From NCBI GenBank assembly GCA_955652345.1, contig CATPBV010000071.1, positions 1-7,813 on the forward strand: a stretch of 7,813 nucleotides of DNA, in the 5' to 3' direction. Shown here one piece after another: positions 1-5,676 of this stretch; position 1 is the first letter of the stretch; each line of letters begins with the position of its first letter. Below the pieces are notes generated by a model, which saw only the letters and a program-made list of their open reading frames with translations, did not search any database and had not been told where the DNA came from. Source of the DNA: an uncultured Solirubrobacteraceae bacterium (GTDB lineage Bacteria > Actinomycetota > Thermoleophilia > Solirubrobacterales > Solirubrobacteraceae). The translations under genes were made by a program, and so were the position numbers.

Positions 1-912
1 CGTGACAAACATCAGCGCGGTGATCCGCAGCGCGAACTTGGTGCCGTAGTACTTGCGGTAGATCGCGATGATCGGCAGCACGATCAGGTCGGCGAAGATG
101 AATGCGAGCACGCCGGCGAAGCTGATCCCGCCCGACCACAGGACCGCCGCTAGTGGGATGTTGCCGACCGAGCAGACGAAGCTCAGCATCGCGACGATCG
201 GCCCGAGGAGCACGTTCTCGACAGTCCTCAGGGCATGGTCGGAGTGGAGAATGAAAAGGCCGTTGAAGAAGTTGTTGCCGAGCAAGCCGATGAAACCGGC
301 GAGGAAGAAGCCAATCGTGATCTCCTTCCACAACATCACCCAGTCGTTACGGAAGTTGTGCGCGACGTCCGACCACGCCTCAATGGAGGTGAGCCGCTGT
401 CGCAGGGTGAGCTCCGTGCCGGCTGCGTGGTGCTGATGGCCGGTCTCGGCCTCTTGGGCGTGCTCGCGCGCCTGCTCCTCGAGCCGCTCTGAGACGAACA
501 ATCTCAACAGCACGGTCATCACGACAATCAGCACAACGCCGCCGACGAACTCGGCGAGCGTGAACTGCCAGCCGATCAGGATCCAGATCACGATCCCGAG
601 CTCGATGACGAGGTTGGTCGAGGCGAACTGGAACGCGAGCGCGGACGCGGCTGAGGCGCCCTTCTGAAACAGTGACTTGGCGATCGCGATCGCCGCGTAT
701 GAGCACGACGACGACGCCGCGCCGAGACCCGTCGCGAGCGCGACTGGGCGCGGACCGGAGCCGCCGAGCGCGCGCTGGATTCGCTCGCGCGGGACCCACG
801 CTTGCACGATCGCCGAGATCGCGAATCCGAGCACCAGCGCCCACCACACCTGCCAGGCCATCAGGAACGCGTTCGACAGCCCGTCGCCGAGCTTTGAGAG
901 CACGTCTGCCAT
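1..912 (-). CDS. ArsP/DUF318-type permease, 3' end beyond the window
   Basis: Translating down from the ATG at 912-910 gives 304 uninterrupted codons to base 1, with no stop, so the C-terminus is missing. The protein is an integral membrane permease of the ArsP_1/DUF318 (YraQ-like) family. Hydrophobic segments lie near residues 14-40, 58-80, 88-115, 119-140, 196-215, 233-260 and 262-285. Family hallmarks are the SSSCSYAA motif (residues 67-74) and the SVGNIPLAAVLWSGG block (248-262) followed by FADLIVLP. A polar His-rich loop (about 141-190, with HQHH at 159-162) separates the two halves. ArsP members export organoarsenicals; others are unassigned. The start overlaps the ATPase stop as TGATG and has no clear Shine-Dalgarno of its own, so translation is probably coupled to the ATPase. 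I infer a role in metal or metalloid efflux; the substrate cannot be read from the sequence. Confidence 0.9.
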   Translation of the reverse strand, partial: MADVLSKLGDGLSNAFLMAWQVWWALVLGFAISAIVQAWVPRERIQRALGGSGPRPVALATGLGAASSSCSYAAIAIAKSLFQKGASAASALAFQFASTNLVIELGIVIWILIGWQFTLAEFVGGVVLIVVMTVLLRLFVSERLEEQAREHAQEAETGHQHHAAGTELTLRQRLTSIEAWSDVAHNFRNDWVMLWKEITIGFFLAGFIGLLGNNFFNGLFILHSDHALRTVENVLLGPIVAMLSFVCSVGNIPLAAVLWSGGISFAGVLAFIFADLIVLPIIAIYRKYYGTKFALRITALMFVT

Positions 913-3214
913 CAGGCTTCGTCTCGGCGCGACAGTCGCAGGCGTTTGAGCAGGACCGCGTTGACGGCGACGATGATGCTCGACCCGGACATGCTCAGCG
1001 CCCCGACTGCTGGGCTGAGCGTGAAGCCGAGCGGCGCGAACACGCCGCCGGCGATCGGTAGTGCGAGCGAGTTGTAGCCGACGGCCCAGGCGAGGTTCTG
1101 GTGCATCTTGCGCAGGGTGCCGCGGCTGATCGTGAGCCCGGTCGCGACGTCGAGCGGGTCGGAGCGCATCAGCACGACGTCGGCGGTGTCGACGGCGACG
1201 TCGGTGCCGGCGCCGATCGCGATGCCGACATCGGCTTGGGCGAGCGCGGGCGCGTCGTTGACCCCGTCGCCGACCATCGCGACCCTGCGACCCTGGCGCT
1301 GGAGCTCTGAGACCCTGGCCGCCTTGTCGGCTGGTAGTACCTCGGCGATGACCTCGTCGATCCCAACTTCGGCGGCCACGCGCTCGGCGGTCTGGCGGCT
1401 GTCACCTGTCAGCATCACCGCGCGCACGTCGAGCTCGCGTAGCGCCGCGATCGCCTGCTTGGCGCTGTCGCGTGGGGCGTCGGCGATTGCGATCACGCCC
1501 GCGGCGCGACCGTCGAGCGCGACCTGGACGGTCGTGCGACCCTGGGTGGCGAGCTCGCTCGCGCGGGCGTCGAGGCCGTCGGTGTTGACGTGCTCGCGTT
1601 CGATCAGCCGCGAGTTGCCGACCGCCAGCCGCTTGCCCTCGACGGTCGCGATCGCGCCCTCGCCGGGTACCGCCTCGAAACCGTGTGCCGCCGGCAACTG
1701 GAGTCCGCGCGCCTTCGCGGCGTCGACGATCGCGCGGGCCAGGGGATGCTCGGAATCGCCCTCGACGGCGCCGACGAGGCGAAGCAGCTCGTCTTCGGCG
1801 ATCCCCTCGGCGGTGGTAACCGCGACGACCTCGGGCTGACCGCGGGTCAGGGTGCCGGTCTTGTCGAACACGACCGTGTCAACCCGCGCCGCCTGCTCGA
1901 GCGCGATCGCGTTCTTGAACAGGATCCCGCGCTGGGCTCCGAGCCCGCTCCCGACCATGATCGCTGTCGGCGTGGCGAGGCCGAGCGCATCCGGGCAGGT
2001 GATCACGATCACCGTCACCGCGTACAGCAGCGCGGTCTTGACGTCCTGACCAACGATCCCCCACCAGATCAGGAATGTCGCCGACCCGGCGAGGAGCGCG
2101 ACGAGCACCAGCCAGAACGCCGCGCGGTCCGCGAGCTTCTGCGCCGGGGCCTTGGAGTTCTGGGCCTCCTGCACCAGCTTGACGATTTGCGCAAGTGCCG
2201 TGTCGGAGCCGATCGCGGTCGCGCGGGCCCGCAGCGTCCCGGTCGTGTTGATCGTTGCGCCGACCAGCTTGTCCCCGACGCCCTTTGCGACCGGCAGGCT
2301 CTCGCCGGTGACGGTCGACTCATCCACCGCGCTCTCGCCCTCGATCACCTCGCCGTCGACGGGAACCTTGGCGCCCGGTCGGATCAGCAGCACGTCGCCG
2401 ACCGCGACCTCGGCGGTCACCACCTCGACCGGTTCGCCGTCGCGCAGCACCACTGCCTTCGGCGGCGCGAGATCCAGCAGCGTTCGGATCGCGTCAGAGG
2501 CGCCGCCGCGGGCGCGCGTCTCAAACCAGTGGCCGAGCAGCACGAACGTCGTCAGCATCGCGCCCGCGTCGAAGAAGGTGTCGCCCCTCAGACCCGCGGT
2601 GACCGCGAGCGAATACGCCCAGCTGATCCCGACCGCGGTCGCGACCAGCACCATCATGTCAAGCGTCCGCTGGCGCAACGCCGCGAGCGCACCGGTGAAG
2701 AACAGCGAGCCGGCGGCGAGAACAGGAAGACTGAGGAGCAGCTCCCACACGTTGCGGTCGACCCCAACGGGGTCGCGAGATAGTGGCCGAACAGGCTCTT
2801 TCCGATGCTCGACCACAACAAGATCGGCACCGTGAACAGGAGCGCGACGATGAACCGGTTGCGCAGGTCCCGGGCCATGTGATCCATCGAGTGGCCCCCG
2901 TGACCGCCCGTGCCGTGACCCGCGGGATCGTGCGCACGCTCGACCGCCGCTGGCGTGTGGGCTTGCATTGAGACGCCCGGGTCCTGCAGCGGATCGCACA
3001 CGCAACCAGGGACGTTGCAGCCGGCGCAGTCAAAGCCACAGCTCTGCACGCAGCGGCGCAACTCCTCGAGCGAAATCAGCCCAGGGTCGAACGTGACACT
3101 CGCGGTCTGCGCCGCCGGATTGGCCTCGACCGAGACCACCCCGCGCAGGCGTCCGAGCGCCGCCTCGACGACGAGGTTCTCGCTCCCGCGATACTGCCCG
3201 CCGACGTGCAACAC
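912..3214 (-). CDS. P1B-type heavy-metal (copper-like) translocating ATPase, interrupted by an apparent one-base frameshift
   Basis: This pump exports a soft metal ion across the inner membrane using ATP. In the frame-corrected product (about 767 aa from GTG 3214) I see a degenerate HMA-like domain (2-63), a Cys cluster (55-73), a His-rich tract (86-112), TM helices from about 119, TGES of the actuator domain (304-307), CPD in the metal-site helix (407-409), phosphorylation motif DKTGT (Asp451), SEHP (488-491), GDGVNDAP (649-656), and YN (714-715) plus MSGSS (742-746) in the last helices. The first part is read in one frame to Gly151, the rest in the -1 frame; the switch lies in the GGGG run at 2762-2765. 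Unshifted translation stops at 2654. I chose GTG 3214 because a strong Shine-Dalgarno (GGGAAGGAAA, 3220-3229) precedes it; ATG 3259 in the same frame is an alternative, giving a near-leaderless mRNA. The operator at 3272-3288 and neighbouring csoR point to copper. Confidence 0.9.
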
Positions 3215-3262
3215 GGCGGTTTCCTTCCCAGCCCGTGCGGAACCCAAGTTTTCGCGCATGGC

Positions 3263-3291
3263 TTGACGACTATACCCCCAGAGGGTATGAT
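3263..3291 (+). promoter_or_regulatory. Rightward promoter toward the methyltransferase remnant and csoR
   Basis: On the plus strand TTGACG (3263-3268) and TATGAT (3286-3291) are also separated by exactly 17 bases. This promoter lies face to face with, and almost entirely overlaps, the leftward one. The expected start near 3298 would give a transcript running through the methyltransferase remnant, the mini-ORF and csoR, so CsoR would repress its own synthesis. The promoter assignment is inferred from hexamer match and spacing. Confidence 0.65.
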
Positions 3292-3297
3292 GGTCAA
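3269..3297 (-). promoter_or_regulatory. Leftward promoter of the metal ATPase-permease operon
   Basis: On the minus strand TTGACC (3297-3292) and TATAGT (3274-3269) are separated by exactly 17 bases, a near-consensus sigma-70-type promoter. Transcription would start around 3260-3263. That leaves a leader of about 47 bases to the GTG at 3214, or almost none to the ATG at 3259. The CsoR-like palindrome fills the spacer and reaches into the -10, so bound repressor would block RNA polymerase. Confidence 0.75.
3272..3288. promoter_or_regulatory. CsoR-type copper operator
   Basis: The 17-base element ATACCCCCAGAGGGTAT has perfect 6-base arms (ATACCC/GGGTAT) around a 5-base centre. It resembles known CsoR operators, which pair C-rich and G-rich half sites flanked by TA. 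It sits inside both overlapping promoters and a csoR gene lies 400 bases away. Outer arms GGCTTGAC (3260-3267) and GTCAAGCC (3293-3300) extend the symmetry to 41 bases. Confidence 0.8.
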
Positions 3298-3327
3298 GCC
3301 AGATGTGCCCGAACTCACCTAACCACC

Positions 3328-3688
3328 GTGGACGCTGAGCGCTACATCCCCGCCGCTCGCTGGCGCTCGCTAACGCCTCTCTATGACCCCGCTGCTAGCC
3401 GAGTCGCGACGAGTGCTACGAGTAGACGGTCGCCTGATCATCGCCGACTGGGGCTGCCCGCACGATCATCTGATGCGCCTAGCGTTCCTCCGGGTCCAGC
3501 TACTCGACGGGTTCGCCAACACGCGCCAGCACGCCGCCGGCGAGCTCCCGCGGCTAAGACAAGCGGGCTTCAGCGTCGAGACGATCGACCGGCTGCGCAC
3601 CGTGTGGGGCGAACTCGAGCTGCTCGCCACCACCCGGACCCGCAGTTCACCAGAGGAGGATCAATGCCCAGCAGAATCGCGGAAGTAG
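3328..3688 (+). pseudogene. Remnant of a class I SAM-dependent methyltransferase, internal part deleted
   Basis: Two pieces of one familiar protein are present in different frames. From GTG 3328 the frame reads DAERYIPAARWRSLTPLYDP, the usual N-terminus of UbiE-like methyltransferases of about 200 aa. From 3383 a second frame gives the C-terminal part: RRVLRVDGRLIIADWG, then LMRLAFLRVQLLDGFANT and a final ELELLATTR, ending at the TAG of 3686-3688. The middle, roughly 100 codons that should carry the glycine-rich SAM-binding motif and the following acidic motif, is absent, and a TAA (3371-3373) precedes the second piece in its own frame. The product cannot bind SAM as read. It lies first behind the rightward promoter, so it may once have been part of the copper-regulated transcript. 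Family recognition is from pattern memory; the deletion size is an estimate. Confidence 0.7.
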
Positions 3689-3696
3689 CGTCATGA
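3664..3696 (+). CDS. Ten-codon mini-ORF coupled to csoR
   Basis: An ATG at 3664 follows AGGAGG (3654-3659), one of the best ribosome-binding sequences in the window, with a rather short 4-base spacer. It encodes MPSRIAEVAS and ends in TGA at 3694-3696, which overlaps the csoR ATG at 3693 as ATGA. This could be a leader peptide coupling csoR translation, or the leftover start of a lost gene. It is too short to identify by content; support is the Shine-Dalgarno and the overlap only. Confidence 0.4.
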   Translation: MPSRIAEVAS

Positions 3697-3974
3697 CCCT
3701 CGGCTACGCCGCCAGCAAGGATCAGCTGCTAAAGCGCCTCGCGCGCGTCGAAGGCCAGGTCCGCGGCGTCGCGCGGATGGTCGAAGAGGACCGCTACTGC
3801 ATCGACGTGCTGACCCAGATCAGCGCCGTCCAAGCCGCCCTTGACAAGATCGCGCTCGGGCTCGTTGACGGGCACGCCCGCCACTGCATGCAAGGCAAAG
3901 GCGAAGCGCCCACCGATCCCGACGACCAGGTCGACGAGCTGATGGGAGCGCTCGGCCGGCTCGTGCACCGATAG
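3693..3974 (+). CDS. csoR: CsoR-family copper-sensing repressor
   Basis: This 93-aa all-helical protein belongs to the CsoR/RcnR (DUF156) family of metal-responsive repressors. These bind DNA as apo-tetramers and let go when Cu(I) binds. The Cu(I) ligands fall at the same residue numbers as in Mycobacterium tuberculosis CsoR: Cys36 (in RYCIDVLTQ), His61 and Cys65 (in HARHC), with second-shell Tyr35. The N-terminal helix carries the basic LLKRLARVEGQVRG segment typical of the DNA-binding face. The length is normal. The ATG is chosen because it gives this numbering and has GGAAG 7 bases upstream; it overlaps the mini-ORF stop. The likely targets are the operator at 3272-3288 and thus both the ATPase-permease operon and csoR itself. 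Cu specificity is inferred from the Cys-His-Cys ligand set. Confidence 0.95.
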   Translation: MTLGYAASKDQLLKRLARVEGQVRGVARMVEEDRYCIDVLTQISAVQAALDKIALGLVDGHARHCMQGKGEAPTDPDDQVDELMGALGRLVHR

Positions 3975-4067
3975 CCTCGCTGGCTTAGTCAATGCAACGG
4001 CGATGTTGCGTCCGCCCCCGGGCGTGGCTGATCCGACCGCACGGGCGCACAGCCGGCGGGTGTGGTG

Positions 4068-4359
4068 CTAGGTGAGGGCTCCGGCTGCGCTTCCTGTCCC
4101 GCGTGGCGGCTCGCCGGGCTGTGTTGCGAGCGTCGTGCATAGCCGTTGGTACTCGTCGGTGTTGATGTCGCCGCTGGCGAGGCGACGGTCGAGGATCTCG
4201 CTAGCCGACGCCCCCGAGGCAATGTGGTGGCGGTGCCGGCGGGAGCGCAGATCTTGCGCGAGCCAGACGATGAACGCGATGATCAGCCCCCAGATGACGG
4301 TGTTGGCGAGGACCAATGAAGATCCAGCCGCCGGCACCCATGTTGTGTTGGTAGAACAT
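4068..4359 (-). CDS. Small membrane protein with C-terminal SHOCT domain, apparent frameshift near the N-terminus
   Basis: Read from GTG 4337, the protein has one transmembrane helix (residues 8-27, LVLANTVIWGLIIAFIVWLA), a basic His/Arg stretch (31-38) and a SHOCT domain (about 45-70, SEILDRRLASGDINTDEYQRL). This is the usual layout of small actinobacterial SHOCT proteins often found beside metal-efflux genes. The usual Gly/Trp-rich N-terminus is instead found in another frame, from ATG 4359 (MFYQHNMGAGGWIF). Removing one T at 4315-4316 joins both pieces into a 96-aa protein with a continuous membrane helix. The region is therefore drawn from 4359, although the uncorrected reading would begin at GTG 4337. 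No strong Shine-Dalgarno is seen for either start. It converges on csoR with a 93-base gap. Function is unknown; SHOCT domains are thought to aid oligomerisation. Confidence 0.7.
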
Positions 4360-4388
4360 TGAAGTCTCGTCTCTGCCGCCTAGGCGGC

Positions 4389-4403
4389 GTTACTAGGGGT
4401 AAC
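4389..4403. promoter_or_regulatory. Possible operator-like inverted repeat upstream of the SHOCT gene
   Basis: On the minus strand this reads GTTACCCCTAGTAAC, with perfect 5-base arms. The TACCCC half recalls the CsoR half site, but the G-rich partner is missing. It lies 30 bases upstream of the SHOCT start at 4359. It may be a weak or decayed metal-responsive site, or coincidence. Confidence 0.25.
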
Positions 4404-4603
4404 GGACGCCCGCGTGCTCATCGACTCGACCATGAGGATAATCGCAAAATCATGCCCCCGGGCGCACTGTGGTCGATGAAATACTGCATCCGTCGTTCCG
4501 CCGTCACCGCTGGGCCCATCCCCCGATGACTTATTGCTCAGCACGCTGCAAAGCTGCGGCGAAGGGTGCGAGTTGGGCATCCGGATTTCCTGCGGTTTTT
4601 AAC

Positions 4604-4655
4604 GGGCGCGGCGGGTTCGAACCTGCGACCTCTCGCGTGTGAAGGCGATCGCTCC
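4604..4655 (-). pseudogene. Degenerate copy of the 3' part of tRNA-Val(CAC)
   Basis: The segment aligns with the intact tRNA-Val at 6000-6071 from the 3' acceptor strand through the T arm and anticodon arm into the D stem. A 20-base block is identical (4625-4644 and 6023-6042), with a few mismatches and two one-base gaps outside it. One base is missing from the T stem, an extra base disturbs the anticodon stem, and no matching D arm or 5' acceptor strand is visible. Both copies have the same orientation and a run of five T (plus strand) just beyond the tRNA 3' end. It could be a decayed duplicate or the far attachment repeat of an old integration into the tRNA. Confidence 0.6.
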
Positions 4656-4802
4656 GTAAAACCATTCCGGCGCCGGAACCTTGCTTAGAAATCTCACAGC
4701 CAGGACTCATGACGGTCTCACGATCGCGAGGGAAACTGACAACCCGATGACCGCTCTAGCTAACAAGTTCGGTGCATTCGAGATTCGAATCCCGGACGAA
4801 CT

Positions 4803-4970
4803 GTGCCACGGGATGTCGCGATTCACGGTCTCTCGCTCCGGGCCACCGAGGACGGCTGGTCGCTATTGGCGCCAGATGGTGAGGTCGTGTTCCGAGGATT
4901 TGGTAACGCCGGGCGTCGGCAGTGCCTCCAGTTCGCGCGCAATCTCGGGGTGCTTGCCGTCCTTGGCTGA
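4803..4970 (+). CDS. Small hypothetical protein, 55 aa
   Basis: From GTG 4803 the frame gives a 55-aa protein ending at TGA 4968-4970. An in-frame TAA at 4761-4763 bounds it upstream, and GTG is the only usual start codon between. The body looks like a real small folded protein: GWSLLAPDGEVVFRGFG (residues 18-34) reads as a beta hairpin, and RRQCLQFARNLGVLAVLG (38-55) as an amphipathic helix plus a short strand. The W-x3-PDG-x-VVF pattern followed by a helix with cysteine is one I associate with unnamed actinobacterial proteins, but I cannot name the family. It ends 22 bases before the DedA-type gene on the same strand, so the two may be co-transcribed. The Shine-Dalgarno is weak (GGACG). Confidence 0.6.
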   Translation: MPRDVAIHGLSLRATEDGWSLLAPDGEVVFRGFGNAGRRQCLQFARNLGVLAVLG

Positions 4971-4992
4971 CCGTCAGTGAGTCTCACCGTTA

Positions 4993-5601
4993 GTGGCGCG
5001 TATGGCGATACTGGTACCAAGCGGGATGCTGATCTCTGCGGTGTCCGGCACAAGCGAACCAACGTTGGGGGCGTACGCGCTGCTGTTCGCACTGATGCTG
5101 CTCTCGTGGGCGGGGCTGCCGGTCGCCGGGCAGGCGGCACTCGTCGCTGCCGGTGTTTTCGCCGGGCGGGATCGCCTCGACGTAGTGCATGTGCTCGCCG
5201 TGGCCGGCGCCGGGTCGGCGATTGGCGGCTGGTTCGGGTATTGGCTGGGGCGCCGTGGCGGCCGGGCCCTCTGGACAATGCGGGGACCATTTCGACAACG
5301 GCGAGAGGACGAGTTGGCGCGCGGGGAGCGGCTCATTGAACGGCACGGCGCGGTCGCCGTGTTCCTTCTGCCGATGTGGATCGCGGGAGTGGGTCGCATG
5401 GCCTGGCGTCGCTTCCTCGTTTGGAATTCGCTCTCGGCGCTCGCATGGACGCTCGTGGCGGGCCTCGGGGGCTACTGGATCGGGCCCTCGATCACGCACG
5501 CGCTCGGCCTCGCCAACACCGCCATCCTGGCCACCACGGCCGTAGTCGTTGGGCTTGCGCTTGTGCAGGTCCTCCGCCGACGGCGCGACCCCGGCTCTTA
5601 G
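4993..5601 (+). CDS. DedA/VTT-domain integral membrane protein, divergent
   Basis: This 202-aa protein has the layout of the DedA (SNARE-associated/VTT) family of inner-membrane proteins, some of which act in lipid-carrier or phospholipid flipping and envelope homeostasis. Hydrophobic segments lie near residues 25-57, 64-86, 119-137, 143-166 and 173-194. Family-like features are LPVAGQAALVAAG (42-54), GGWFGYWLGRRGG (78-90), ERHGAVAVFLLP (116-127) and the VWNSLSALAWTLVAGLGGYWIG block (143-164). The usual acidic residue of the P-x-P-G-E motif (here PVAGQ) and the Arg of the FxxRFxP segment (here FLLPMWIAG) are replaced. GTG 4993 is the longest start; ATG 5002 and ATG 5026 are alternatives and none has a clear Shine-Dalgarno. 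The reading frame is intact. It probably shares a transcript with the 55-aa gene upstream. Confidence 0.85.
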   Translation: MARMAILVPSGMLISAVSGTSEPTLGAYALLFALMLLSWAGLPVAGQAALVAAGVFAGRDRLDVVHVLAVAGAGSAIGGWFGYWLGRRGGRALWTMRGPFRQRREDELARGERLIERHGAVAVFLLPMWIAGVGRMAWRRFLVWNSLSALAWTLVAGLGGYWIGPSITHALGLANTAILATTAVVVGLALVQVLRRRRDPGS

Positions 5602-5676
5602 CTAGCGACGCCTCAGCGCTCGCGTCCTGGCCGAGGAGCTCGGTGCGGCTGACTGCATCGTTAGGCTGCGCGCCGG

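Larger units (their letters stand above)
4360..4802. other. Intergenic stretch with palindromes and a tRNA fragment
   Basis: I see no convincing protein gene here. It holds a 14-base perfect palindrome GCCGCCTAGGCGGC (4375-4388) directly followed by a 5-base-arm inverted repeat GTTAC-TAGGG-GTAAC (4389-4403), both upstream of the SHOCT gene. It also holds a degenerate tRNA-Val 3' part (4604-4655) and a 10-base palindrome GATTCGAATC (4782-4791). The composition is visibly less G/C-rich than the flanking genes. Confidence 0.5.

Noticed and set aside
380..847. Arg-rich minus-strand open frame inside the permease region
   Set aside because: It is an alternative frame of the permease gene, with composition dominated by R, A and G and no recognisable motif; the permease frame shows clear membrane helices and family motifs.
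1590..2783. 397-codon plus-strand open frame antisense to the ATPase
   Set aside because: It arises from G+C-rich third positions opposite a real gene; the protein is Arg/Asp/His-rich low-complexity without family motifs.
3994..4009. GCAAC-GGCGAT-GTTGC hairpin between csoR and the SHOCT gene as a terminator
   Set aside because: Stem of only five pairs and no T tract on either strand; too weak to call.
4380..4580. 66-codon minus-strand open frame upstream of the SHOCT gene
   Set aside because: No Shine-Dalgarno, no recognisable fold, and its end overlaps the palindrome pair; treated as chance.
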